From Gemmatimonadota bacterium (lineage in GTDB: Bacteria > Gemmatimonadota > Gemmatimonadetes > Longimicrobiales > Gaopeijiaceae), in assembly GCA_007129525.1 (NCBI GenBank), contig SKVI01000125.1, positions 1-15,668 on the forward strand: a stretch of 15,668 bases of DNA, read 5' to 3'. Each line of letters opens with the position of its first letter. Within the stretch, counting starts at the first letter, position 1. This document shows positions 7,342-15,097 of this stretch, in pieces. The notes under the pieces are model-generated. The model had not been told where the DNA came from. It made no database searches and worked only from the letters and a program-made list of their open reading frames with translations. Both the position numbers and the translations under genes were made by a program.

Positions 7342-8594
7342 TCTTTCGTCTCCGGGTTCCGGGGTTCGTCGTCGTCGGTTCCGGGCTCAATGCTCCGGGC
7401 CGGAAGCACCGCGTCGGGGCCGAAGCGCCGTCTCAGCTCATCGGTGGTCCGGGCCAGGGTCCGGTCCCGGTCGGACTCGAGGCCGGCTTCTTCGTCCAGG
7501 AGCGACAATTGCCGGGTCCCGGGCCCCTCCTCCAGCGATGAGACCCCCACCCCCAGCAGGCGGGCGGGCGCCCGGCGCCGTTCCCGCAGGTCTCCCAGGA
7601 GATCGTCGGCGGTCCGGTAGATAGCCCGGTCCGACTGCACTGGTTCCGGAAGGGTGCGGGAGCCCTGGCGGGTGGTGAAGTCGGCGTCCCGCAGCTTTAC
7701 CGTCACCGTCCGGGCCCGCATCCCCTTCTCCCGAAGCACCCGGCCCACCTCCATGGAGAGCCGCTGGAGGTGACGGCGGAGCACGGCGTCCCCTTCGATG
7801 TCGCTGGGGAAGGTCCGCTCGGAGGAGATGGACTTGCGGTCCGGATCCGCCTCCACGGGCGAGGGGTCGATCCCCCGGATCCGTTCCCACAGCCAGCGAC
7901 CCCGGGTGGGACCGAACCACCGCCGGAGCCACTCCTGGTCTACGGGCAACAGCTCTTCCACCGTGCGAATCCCCTTGGCCTCGAGTTGTCCCAGGAGGCT
8001 GGGGCCGACCCCGGGGATGCGGGCCAGGGGGTGCTCCCTCAGGAAGGCCGCCTCCCGTCCCGGGGGAACCACGTGGACGCCGCCCGGCTTGCCTCGTTCC
8101 ACCGCCAGCTTTGCCACCAGCCGGACGGTTCCGCCACCCACCGAGACCGACGTGCCGGTTCGCTCCAGGACCCGTTTTCGGATCCGGTGAGCGGTCTCTT
8201 CCAGGGACTCCCCTGCGTACAGGCGCTCCGTGCCCGTCATGTCGAGGTAGAACTCGTCGATGGAGGCCGCCTGCACCACCGGAGCCATCTCCTGGAGCAC
8301 AATGCGGATCTGCCGGCTCCGCCGGCGACAGGCCTCTCTGGGCACGGGCACCACCGTGGCCCGGGGACACAGCTCCAGCGCCCGGGCCATGGGCATGCCC
8401 GAGCGGACACCGAACTCCCGGACCGGGTAGTCCGCCGAGGTGACCACGCCGCGGCCCGAGGGCGATCCCCCCACCACCAGGAGGGGAGCCTTGCCGGCGC
8501 CCGCCGGATCTTCCTGCCGGGCTACCTGCACGAAGAAGACGTCGCAGTCCACCAACAGAATCCGGTGAACCGGTGGGACGGGGCCGGAGTTCAC
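7338..8594 (-). CDS. dinB: DNA polymerase IV (Y-family, DinB)
   Basis: 418 residues from the chosen GTG start. A low-fidelity translesion polymerase that extends past damaged bases. Metal-binding acidic residues are D16 in LLVDCDVFF (13-21) and D113/E114 in SIDEFYLD (111-118); F21 sits at the steric-gate position that excludes ribonucleotides. Helix-hairpin-helix residues IPGVGPS, then the little-finger domain, follow in the usual order. QLSLL (362-366) is a beta-clamp-binding motif near the C-terminus. The residue after the gate helix that is usually Glu (VE) is Ala (A25). The GTG at 8594 has GGAGG 4 nt upstream and starts 14 residues before the conserved core. The ATG at 8642 and the longest frame at 8771 add low-complexity sequence without a well-placed ribosome binding site. 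Divergent from sodA across 191 bp. Overlaps the BtpA-family gene by 4 nt. No LexA box was recognised. Confidence 0.9.
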   Translation of the reverse strand: MNSGPVPPVHRILLVDCDVFFVQVARQEDPAGAGKAPLLVVGGSPSGRGVVTSADYPVREFGVRSGMPMARALELCPRATVVPVPREACRRRSRQIRIVLQEMAPVVQAASIDEFYLDMTGTERLYAGESLEETAHRIRKRVLERTGTSVSVGGGTVRLVAKLAVERGKPGGVHVVPPGREAAFLREHPLARIPGVGPSLLGQLEAKGIRTVEELLPVDQEWLRRWFGPTRGRWLWERIRGIDPSPVEADPDRKSISSERTFPSDIEGDAVLRRHLQRLSMEVGRVLREKGMRARTVTVKLRDADFTTRQGSRTLPEPVQSDRAIYRTADDLLGDLRERRRAPARLLGVGVSSLEEGPGTRQLSLLDEEAGLESDRDRTLARTTDELRRRFGPDAVLPARSIEPGTDDDEPRNPETKE

Positions 8595-8770
8595 GGCGCC
8601 TCCGAAGTTCGGAACGCTGGCCTGGCAGCCGGGTTCTCCCATAGCCGGGACGGGGGCGGCGGCCCCTCCTCCCGCAGCGCCTGCCGGCGCCCGAAGCCGC
8701 AGCCGGTCCCGGCGGGTTCTGACGCACAGCCTTCCAGGGAACCAATCACTCGAACCTTCCAACTCCCACA

Positions 8771-8777
8771 AAGGAGA
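8771..8777 (+). promoter_or_regulatory. Strong ribosome binding site of sodA
   Basis: AAGGAGA, 8 nt before the ATG at 8786. It is the best Shine-Dalgarno match in the window, where most other genes have weak ones, and is consistent with high expression of superoxide dismutase. Confidence 0.8.
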
Positions 8778-8785
8778 TCTGAAAC

Positions 8786-9424
8786 ATGGCCTATCCCCAC
8801 GAGCTTCCCGAACTCGGCTACGGGTACGATGCGCTGGAGCCCCACATCGACGCCCAGACCATGGAGATCCACCACTCCAAGCACCACAACGGCTACACCA
8901 ACAAGCTGAACAAGGCCCTGGAGAGCCACAACTCCCTGCACGGGTATTCGGCCGAACAGCTCCTGCGGGCCCTCCCCGCTCTCCCCGACGAGGTGCGGAC
9001 CGGCGTGCGGAACAACGGAGGAGGGTACTTCAACCACACCCTCTTCTGGGAGACCCTGAAGCCCGGCGGCAGCTCTGCTCCCGGGAGCGACCTGGGTGGC
9101 GCCATCGATTCGGCCTTCGGGTCCTTCGACAAGTTCAAGGAGCGCTTTTCCAGCGCCGCCGCCGGACAGTTCGGCTCGGGCTGGGGATGGCTGGTGGTGG
9201 ACCCCTTCGGAAACCTGAAGGTCACCTCGACGGCGAACCAGGATTCACCCCTCAGCAGCGGCTCCACCCCCATCCTGGGCGTGGACGTCTGGGAGCACGC
9301 ATACTACCTGAACTACCAGAACCGCCGTGCCGACTACCTGGAGGCGTTCTGGAACGTAGTGAACTGGGACGTGGTGGGCGAGAAATACGCCGACGCCAAG
9401 GGAGGTTGGGTCGGCGCGGTCTGA
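8786..9424 (+). CDS. sodA: Superoxide dismutase, Mn-type (Fe/Mn family)
   Basis: 212 residues, full length. Converts superoxide to hydrogen peroxide and O2; no signal peptide, so cytosolic. Metal ligands are H29 (IHHSKHH, 28-34), H84 (NHTLFW, 83-88), D167 and H171 (DVWEHAYY, 167-174). Tyr37 fits the gateway tyrosine. The active-site glutamine comes from TANQDSPL (Q152), the Mn-enzyme arrangement, and not from the AAQ segment used by Fe enzymes. One departure is Y81 in GGGYFNH, where many Mn enzymes have His (GGHxNH). Metal preference is therefore most likely Mn, but cambialistic use cannot be excluded. Start is fixed by conserved N-terminal sequence and the strong ribosome binding site. No convincing promoter boxes are visible in the 191-bp region shared with dinB. 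Confidence 0.97.
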   Translation: MAYPHELPELGYGYDALEPHIDAQTMEIHHSKHHNGYTNKLNKALESHNSLHGYSAEQLLRALPALPDEVRTGVRNNGGGYFNHTLFWETLKPGGSSAPGSDLGGAIDSAFGSFDKFKERFSSAAAGQFGSGWGWLVVDPFGNLKVTSTANQDSPLSSGSTPILGVDVWEHAYYLNYQNRRADYLEAFWNVVNWDVVGEKYADAKGGWVGAV

Positions 9425-9466
9425 GCCGGCCCTGTTCAACAACCGCAGCGACGACGACGGGCGGCT

Positions 9467-9483
9467 CCGGGACCCGGTCCCGG
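9467..9483 (+). terminator. GC-rich hairpin downstream of sodA (possible terminator)
   Basis: CCGGGAC (9467-9473) and GTCCCGG (9477-9483) form a perfect 7-bp stem around a CCG loop, 43 nt after the sodA stop. No T-run follows, so it is at best a weak or factor-assisted terminator, or an attenuating structure before the lipoprotein gene. Confidence 0.3.
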
Positions 9484-9532
9484 GGTCGCCCGTGTCGTGA
9501 TGGCCCGCTTTCTTCCAACGCGAGCAGCGTAC

Positions 9533-10414
9533 ATGAGACCCGACTTCCAGACCATCCCCCTGCCCCGAGGCCGCAGCAGCGCCTCCCGTTCAGGGCATAA
9601 AGCCCGCATTTCCTTCCTCTGCTTTCTGCTGGTGGCAGTGGCGGGCTGCGGAGACGACGCGCCGGACCCGGACGCCGCCGATCGGGTGGCCCCGCCGGTC
9701 GCCGACTTCGAACTGGTCCCTTCGCCGGAGCCTGCGCCCGAGTTTCCCGACGCCCGACTGGGCATTGCCCTCCCCGAGGAAGGTGAACGGTTCAGCGAGG
9801 GGGAGACGGTGGAGGTGAGCCTGACCCTCTCGGGCTTCGAGGTGGGCGCGGCCACGCCCGAGGGTGAGGAGCGGGGGCTGGCCCGAGCGGGTGACGGCCA
9901 GCACGTGCACCTCATCCTGAACAACGAGCGCTACCGGGCCATCTACGACGTGGACGAGCCGGTGAGGCTCACCGACCTTCCGCCTGGAGACCACCTTCTC
10001 CGGGCCTTCCCGGGCACCGATTGGCACGAGTCGGTGAAGACGCCGGGGGCCTTTGCCCTCCGCACCTTCCACGTGGGTGAGGGCGAACGGGAGCCTCCTG
10101 TGCAACCCGACGAGCCCCTGCTCACGTACTCCCGACCGGTAGGAGAGTACGTTGGGGCCGACGCCGACTCCATCCTGGTGGACTTCTACCTCTCCGGGGT
10201 TCGGCTGTCGCCGGAGGGCTACCGGGTGCGGCTCTCCATCGAGGGCATGGGCGAGGCGCTCATCACGACCTGGACCCCCCACGTGCTGGTGGGCCTCCCA
10301 GAGGGTGAGCACACCGTGACGCTCGAGCTCCTGGACCCTGACGGGGCCTCGGTGCCGGGGGAGTTCAACCGGACCGAACGGACCATCACGGTGAGTCCCA
10401 GCGGCGGCGGGTAG
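9533..10414 (+). CDS. Lipoprotein with two related beta-rich domains (DUF4399-like HVH motif in the first)
   Basis: 293 residues. A basic n-region precedes the hydrophobic stretch ISFLCFLLVAVAGC (26-39), whose end is a lipobox with C39 as lipidation site, so it should be anchored to a membrane facing the periplasm or surface. An acidic, proline-rich linker (about 40-72) follows. Domain 1 (75-182) contains GQHVHLILNN (122-131) and LPPGDHLLRAFP (149-160), the pattern seen in DUF4399-like domains. Domain 2 (about 197-287) repeats the same order: LSGVRL, then YRVRLSIEG (230-238), then LPEGEHTVTLEL (255-266). It appears to be a diverged duplicate that has lost the HVH motif. Function unknown; ligand or metal binding by the histidines is only a possibility. 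Starts at 9497 (GTG) or 9500 (ATG) are possible; 9533 gives the most normal signal peptide. No clear ribosome binding site for any of them. Confidence 0.75.
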   Translation: MRPDFQTIPLPRGRSSASRSGHKARISFLCFLLVAVAGCGDDAPDPDAADRVAPPVADFELVPSPEPAPEFPDARLGIALPEEGERFSEGETVEVSLTLSGFEVGAATPEGEERGLARAGDGQHVHLILNNERYRAIYDVDEPVRLTDLPPGDHLLRAFPGTDWHESVKTPGAFALRTFHVGEGEREPPVQPDEPLLTYSRPVGEYVGADADSILVDFYLSGVRLSPEGYRVRLSIEGMGEALITTWTPHVLVGLPEGEHTVTLELLDPDGASVPGEFNRTERTITVSPSGGG

Positions 10415-10428
10415 GCGGAGAGTGGCAC

Positions 10429-10457
10429 TTGCCTGTCGGTAATCAGATGTTTATTAA
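10429..10457 (+). promoter_or_regulatory. Candidate sigma70-type promoter for the LysM protein gene
   Basis: TTGCCT (10429-10434) and TATTAA (10452-10457) are separated by 17 nt; each matches consensus at 4 of 6 positions. They lie in a conspicuous AT-rich island (10441-10460) in the 76-bp gap between the lipoprotein and LysM genes. The predicted start of transcription, near 10464, leaves a leader of under 30 nt. Confidence 0.45.
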
Positions 10458-10490
10458 TCAGAGGCTTCATCACCCTGACCCGTCTCGTCC

Positions 10491-11993
10491 ATGACCGATC
10501 TCCGTGGGACTCGCTCGGTGTTCCGGTCTGGCTCCCGCCTGCGGGGCCTGGCCGTTTCGGCCGCCTTGGCGCTGACCCTGGCCGTCCTGGCCGCTATCGA
10601 CGCGGAGCCTGTGGAGGCCCAGTCGCTGAGGGGATCCGCCGCCTCGCTGGATCGCCAGAACCAGCAGGCCCGGGCCCACGACTTCACCTACCTGCAGACC
10701 CCGGCTCAGTTGAGGCGCTTCGTGGAGCTGGGCTACCTGGTGCCCGTCCGTCCCACCGACGACCTGGGCATCGCCAACGTCTCCTTCCCCTACGCCCGGC
10801 CGGAGGTTCGCCTCTTCCTGCACCGCTTGTCGGCGCAGCACCGGGCGGCCTGCGGCGAGCGACTGGTGGTGACGAGCCTGGCCCGGCCCATCTCGAACCA
10901 GCCTCCCAACGCGTCGTCCCGCTCGGTGCATCCCACGGGGATGGCGGTGGACCTGCGCCGGAGCGGGAACGCCCGCTGCCGCTCCTGGCTCGAGTCCACC
11001 CTCCTCTCGCTGGAGGGTCGGGGGCTGGTGGAGGCCATCTACGAGCGCAACCCGCCCCATTACCACATCGCCGTCTACCCGCAGCCCTACGCCCAGTACG
11101 TGGTGGCCCAGACCGAAGACGAGAGCGTGGTGGCCCAGGCCGGCCAGGACGAACCGGAAGTCAGGCTCGAATGGGTGACCCACACGGTGCGACGCGGAGA
11201 GAACCTCACCGCCATCGCCTCCCGCTACGAGAGCACGGTGACCCGGATCCGCTCCGAGAACGGTCTCAGGGGCAGTCGGATCCTGGCCGGACAGGAGCTG
11301 CGGATTCCGGTGTATCGAGAGGTTCCGGCAGCGACGGGGACGGTCACGGCCCAGGCCCCGGCGACTGCAGAGCCCGGCGAATCGGCCGAGACGGCTTCCG
11401 AAGAGGCCGAGCAGGTGGCCGAAGCCGGTCCGGAGGAGAGCGCCGAGGCCGGTCTCGACTCCGGAGAGACCGGTACGTCCGCCGCATCGGAGCAGCGCGC
11501 GCACACCGGTGGCGAGCTCACCCACCGGGTAGCCGGTGGCGAGTCGCTCTGGACCATCGCTCGCCGCTACGGGGTGAGCCAGGGGGCCCTGCAGCAGGCC
11601 AACGGACTCCAGGGCACCCGGATCCTGGTGGGTCAGGAGCTTGTGGTCCCGGCCGGTGACGCGTCCCGGTCCGAACCCATCACCCACCGGGTGACCCGGG
11701 GGCAGTCGCTCTGGGCCATTGCCCGGCAGTACGGCGTGAGCGAAACGGCCATCCGGTCGGCCAACGGGATCCGGGGTAGTCGGATCGTGGTGGGTCAGGA
11801 ACTTACCATCCCGGTGGCTGGAAATGGCGAAGCGCCCGCGGTGGTGGAGCATCGGGTGGCCCGGGGCGAGTCGCTCTGGACCATCGCCCGGCGCCACGGA
11901 ACCACCGTGGACACCCTGCGCCGAGCCAACGACATCGGCGGCTCGGGCCAGATTCACCCGGGCCAGGTGCTTCGGATCCCCATCACCGACTGA
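10491..11993 (+). CDS. Exported DUF5715/LAS-type putative murein peptidase with four LysM domains
   Basis: 500 residues. A signal peptide (core about 19-35, ending VEAQ at 44) directs export. Residues 65-200 resemble DUF5715: R132, then SVHPTGMAVDL (145-155) and PPHYHIAVYP (188-197). The spacing H147, D154, H190/H192 matches the zinc-binding layout of LAS peptidases (M15/MepA-like), so D,D- or L,D-cleavage of peptidoglycan is a reasonable inference, not a demonstrated activity. C121 and C163 could form a disulfide. Four LysM domains follow at 229-273, 344-387, 398-441 and 453-497, which should bind peptidoglycan glycan. An Ala/Glu-rich linker (about 278-342) separates the first from the other three. 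No Shine-Dalgarno is evident before the ATG; the signal peptide supports this start. The stop overlaps the convergent membrane-protein gene by 11 bp. Confidence 0.88.
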   Translation: MTDLRGTRSVFRSGSRLRGLAVSAALALTLAVLAAIDAEPVEAQSLRGSAASLDRQNQQARAHDFTYLQTPAQLRRFVELGYLVPVRPTDDLGIANVSFPYARPEVRLFLHRLSAQHRAACGERLVVTSLARPISNQPPNASSRSVHPTGMAVDLRRSGNARCRSWLESTLLSLEGRGLVEAIYERNPPHYHIAVYPQPYAQYVVAQTEDESVVAQAGQDEPEVRLEWVTHTVRRGENLTAIASRYESTVTRIRSENGLRGSRILAGQELRIPVYREVPAATGTVTAQAPATAEPGESAETASEEAEQVAEAGPEESAEAGLDSGETGTSAASEQRAHTGGELTHRVAGGESLWTIARRYGVSQGALQQANGLQGTRILVGQELVVPAGDASRSEPITHRVTRGQSLWAIARQYGVSETAIRSANGIRGSRIVVGQELTIPVAGNGEAPAVVEHRVARGESLWTIARRHGTTVDTLRRANDIGGSGQIHPGQVLRIPITD

Positions 11994-14274
11994 TCCGGCG
12001 GGCCTCCCCCCACATGAGCCGCATGGCCTCGTCGTAGTCCAACAGCTCCAGCGGCGCCCCCCGGTCCCGTCTCAGAAAGACCCGGGCCTCCCGGTCCGGA
12101 TAGCGCTCCAGGAGACGTCGGTTCAGCTCGGGTCCCATGTCCCGGACGTAGATGACCCGGTGGTCCTCGATCCCGGGAAGTCCGCCGAGCCAGTAGAGGT
12201 GTCCGGCGTCGATGATTCCTCCCCGCTCGTCGGCCTCGATCTGCCGAACGCATGCTCCTGAGAGCTCCTCCTCCGGCACGTACCGGATCTGGCTCCCCTG
12301 GCCCACATGGCCCACCTGGAGCCCCGTGTAGGGCGGGGGACGACGCACCAGGTCCAGGGGCGGAAGGGGCGAGTCGGGTGCGGGGTCCCGGGCGGCCTCG
12401 AGGGGGATGCCTCCTTCGCCCCAACCGCTTCGGTCGCGGTACGCGGCCAGCGGACCTTCTCCCTGACGGAAGTGCCGGCGATGGGCTTCCACCGTGCAGG
12501 TGGAGTTCTGCCGGAGGGCGATCTCGGCCACCACCTGCGGCACACCGTGGGAGACCAGTTCGGCGGTGATCCGACCGCCCCAGGACCCGGTGACGAAGAC
12601 CAGGGCGCCCGGCGGCGCTGCCGGCTCGGCCACCCGGTATCCGGCCGAGATGTCTCCCCCCATCCCGCTCATCCGATAGGGAACCAGGACCAGGGCGGCC
12701 AGGGCGGCCCCCAGCACCAGGAGCTGCCCGGCCCGGCGGGGGTTCATTGCCAGTCCCCGGCCGTCTCGGCGGGGAAGGCGCTCCACCAGGTACGCCAGGG
12801 CCGCCGCCACCAGAAGTCCCCAGGCGGGGGCGAACTCAGCCAGCATGCGGGGGCCCATGAAGTTTCCGTGGTGCCAATAGAAGGCACCCAGGGCCACCGG
12901 GAGAAGGGCCCAGCCGGCCACGAGACGCACGCGCGGATCGCGTCCCATACCCAGGACGAGAGCGAACCCCGCCAGGGTGATCACCGGAAGGGGAGACTCC
13001 ACCAGGTTCAGGTTGAGCGTCGACAGGTCGGCTGAGGTGTAGGCCAGCGACTGGAGGGGCCCGAACCGGTTGCCCCACGGGTCGAGGCCGAACCCCAGGC
13101 CCGCCGCCTCGCCGAAGCTCCAGTGGTAGCCGAAGGTGAGGGGGTGTCCGAAGAAGTGGGCGTTGTACCAGCCGTGGAGGAGAAGGAGGGGAAGTCCGCC
13201 CAGGACGGCGGCACCGCACCAGCCCGCCAGCCGTCGGAGGTGGGAAGCCGTGCCGCCGGCCAGCCGCGGTTTTCCGGAAGCGGGCCGGCTGCCGCCAGCC
13301 TTCCCCGACTCCGCATTGGCGGCCAGAAGCGAGCGGGGAAGCCAGACCAGCAGCACCACCACCAGGCAGACGGCCACCGCCGCCAGGGGTCGAACCATGA
13401 GGAGAGCCGTGACGCCGGCGCCGGTGACGGCGGCCCACGCCCATCCGGAGCCCCGAAGCCCTCGATCCCGTGCGGCCCGGTCTCCGCCTCCCCGATCCCG
13501 GGCGCCCAGGGCCGCAACGACGGTGGCTACGCCCAGGAGGGCGGCGGTGCCGTGGTTCATGTAGGCGGCGGTCTGCAGGAGGAGGAGGAGAGACAGCGCT
13601 CCCAGGAGGGCACCGCCCCGGGCCACCAGCGGGCGCTCCGGAAAGAGCCGGAAGGCCAGGTGGGCCATGAGCCAGCCGGTGAGGCCCGCCACCACCACCG
13701 GCCCCAGCCAGGCGACGCCCACCGCCAGTCCCGGGGCCAGGACCAGGGAATGGCCCGGGGGAAAGTGGGAGACCCAGCCGGAGGGACCGGCCACGGTGTT
13801 CGGAAAATGCCAGAACCCTCCTTCCAGGAGCTCCGCCTCGGGCCCCGCCAGGCGGCCCCGGGCCAGGTACCGGGCGTGGATGAGCTGCGCCGCGGCGTCG
13901 AGGAGATTGGGCCGGCCCTGGAAGACCAGGAGGTTCTGGAGGGCTACGGCTCCGGCGGCGAGGACGCCCAGTGCGGCGGCGAAGGTTCGTCGGGATCCCC
14001 TGAGAAGGAGATCGCCCGCGCCCTGGACCCACCGCCCGAGCCGATCGTCGGTCACCGCCAGCGTCGCCAGCGCCACGCCCACGAGGAGCATGGCGCCGGC
14101 GCGCCACAGGAAGCCCACCTGCGCCTCCGTGGCGCGGAGGGTGGCGGCCCCGATGGTGCCCGTGGCCGGATCGTTCAGGTAGCGATACAGGGGCAGCAGG
14201 GTCAGGGCCATGACCGCGGCACCGGCCAGTCGACACAGGTTGGTGGCCGGATCGCTTTGGCGGGAGGGGGTCAT
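11983..14274 (-). CDS. Multi-pass membrane protein, GT-C glycosyltransferase-like (family 39/ArnT-type)
   Basis: 763 residues. Residues 15-535 hold about ten to twelve hydrophobic spans. The first large loop has QGRPNLLDAAAQLIHARYL (119-137) and SHFPPGHSLVLAPG (169-182), the order seen in GT-C transferases, where an acidic residue in the first loop (here D126) is catalytic and a PPG-type motif precedes the next helix. GPRMLAEFAPAWGLL (474-488) is also common in this group. Such enzymes transfer sugars from polyprenyl-phosphate donors outside the cytoplasm; donor and acceptor here are unknown. Residues about 541-763 form a soluble, charged C-terminal domain beginning after MSGMGGD and including ALVFVTGSWGGRIT (557-570); I do not recognise it. 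ATG at 14274 has no clear ribosome binding site; an ATG at residue 22 is an alternative. The 3' end overlaps the LysM gene. Confidence 0.72.
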   Translation of the reverse strand: MTPSRQSDPATNLCRLAGAAVMALTLLPLYRYLNDPATGTIGAATLRATEAQVGFLWRAGAMLLVGVALATLAVTDDRLGRWVQGAGDLLLRGSRRTFAAALGVLAAGAVALQNLLVFQGRPNLLDAAAQLIHARYLARGRLAGPEAELLEGGFWHFPNTVAGPSGWVSHFPPGHSLVLAPGLAVGVAWLGPVVVAGLTGWLMAHLAFRLFPERPLVARGGALLGALSLLLLLQTAAYMNHGTAALLGVATVVAALGARDRGGGDRAARDRGLRGSGWAWAAVTGAGVTALLMVRPLAAVAVCLVVVLLVWLPRSLLAANAESGKAGGSRPASGKPRLAGGTASHLRRLAGWCGAAVLGGLPLLLLHGWYNAHFFGHPLTFGYHWSFGEAAGLGFGLDPWGNRFGPLQSLAYTSADLSTLNLNLVESPLPVITLAGFALVLGMGRDPRVRLVAGWALLPVALGAFYWHHGNFMGPRMLAEFAPAWGLLVAAALAYLVERLPRRDGRGLAMNPRRAGQLLVLGAALAALVLVPYRMSGMGGDISAGYRVAEPAAPPGALVFVTGSWGGRITAELVSHGVPQVVAEIALRQNSTCTVEAHRRHFRQGEGPLAAYRDRSGWGEGGIPLEAARDPAPDSPLPPLDLVRRPPPYTGLQVGHVGQGSQIRYVPEEELSGACVRQIEADERGGIIDAGHLYWLGGLPGIEDHRVIYVRDMGPELNRRLLERYPDREARVFLRRDRGAPLELLDYDEAMRLMWGEARRISR

Positions 14275-14503
14275 GGCGTGAGGGGACGGGGGTCTCGGGC
14301 CAGTGGGAGAGGGGGGGCGTCGCCCAGCGGTCCTTCCGCGGACGGGCTTTCCCCCCGAGTATGGCGCGGACGCCGTCGCGGGGCCACCGGTGGCGCTCGG
14401 GCCCCCGGATTCCTAAACTGCGAGGTAGAGATCGTCCGTCGGAGCCGGAACCGGTGGAGCCGCCGGCTTTCACCTGCCTCTACTTGCACCGAGGTTCATC
14501 CCC

Positions 14504-15097
14504 GTGCCCACACCCGACCACTCCACCCGCCTCTTCGTCGCCGCCCCGGGCAAGAACCTGAGCCAGGCCGAGCGCCAGGCGCTGGAGATCCTGAACGTGG
14601 ACCCCGAGGCGGTGGATGGTGGAGGTCTGCCGGACCCCCTGCCCGAGGGAGGAGGTTGGATCGTCCTGTCCTCCGGCACTCCTCCCGAGCTGCTGGAAGA
14701 GGTGATCGCGGCGGTGGCCGAGACCCATGACCCATGGGCCCTGCTCCGCCTCGAGCCGGCGGACGACCACCAGGCGGACGGCGACGGACTGCAGGTTCAG
14801 GTCCTGCCCATCTCCCCGGGCTACCCGGAAGAGGTGGACCGGGTCGCGGAACGACTGGAGGCGGAGGGCATGGACCCGGGCTATCTGAGTCACCGGAGGG
14901 TGCTCCTGGACCTATCCCGTGTCCGACATGACGTGAACAATGTCCTCACCTCGGCGCTGGCCGAGACCCAGTTCATGCAGATGGACAACGAGCCGGGGAC
15001 GGAGCTGGCCGAAGGCCTGGCCCTGGTGGAAGATCAGCTCCGGAAGATCCGCGACCTGATGGCCGATCTCACCGTTCTCCGGGTGAGCTCGAAGTGA
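14504..15097 (+). CDS. Stand-alone DHp/H-box protein without ATPase domain (putative signalling partner)
   Basis: 197 residues. The C-terminal third reads like the dimerisation-phosphotransfer helices of a histidine kinase: LSRVRHDVNNVLTSALAETQ (137-156) has H142 in an HDxNN box, followed by a second helix (about 167-195, EDQLRKIRDLMADLTVL). The sequence then stops, so the N, G1 and G2 boxes of an ATP-binding domain are absent. Residues 1-130 look alpha/beta (WIVLSSG at 52-58, LQVQVLPIS at 96-104) and I do not recognise them. It has neither signal peptide nor membrane span. The GTG at 14504 has GAGG 9 nt upstream and sits after a 229-bp gap with no clear promoter. Its stop overlaps the start of the sensor-kinase gene (GTGA), so the two are probably made together. 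It may be a phosphotransfer intermediate, a dimerisation modulator of that kinase, or a degenerate kinase remnant. Confidence 0.78.
   Translation: MPTPDHSTRLFVAAPGKNLSQAERQALEILNVDPEAVDGGGLPDPLPEGGGWIVLSSGTPPELLEEVIAAVAETHDPWALLRLEPADDHQADGDGLQVQVLPISPGYPEEVDRVAERLEAEGMDPGYLSHRRVLLDLSRVRHDVNNVLTSALAETQFMQMDNEPGTELAEGLALVEDQLRKIRDLMADLTVLRVSSK

Noticed and set aside
7770..8909. 379-codon plus-strand open frame over dinB and the start of sodA
   Set aside because: Shadow frame; it crosses the dinB/sodA intergenic region and overlaps the strongly supported sodA start out of frame.
10470..11957. 495-codon open frame antisense to the LysM protein
   Set aside because: Its periodic look only reflects the LysM repeats on the opposite strand; no recognisable domain or start signal.
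14275..14503. Possible small gene or promoter in the 229-bp gap before the H-box protein
   Set aside because: Short open frames here are Pro/Arg-rich and unsupported; TAAACT and TAGAGA lack a matching -35 box at normal spacing.
13123..14730. 535-codon plus-strand open frame over the GT-C-like gene
   Set aside because: Gly/Arg/Glu-rich composition without hydrophobic or domain patterning, and it runs through the real start at 14504 in another frame.
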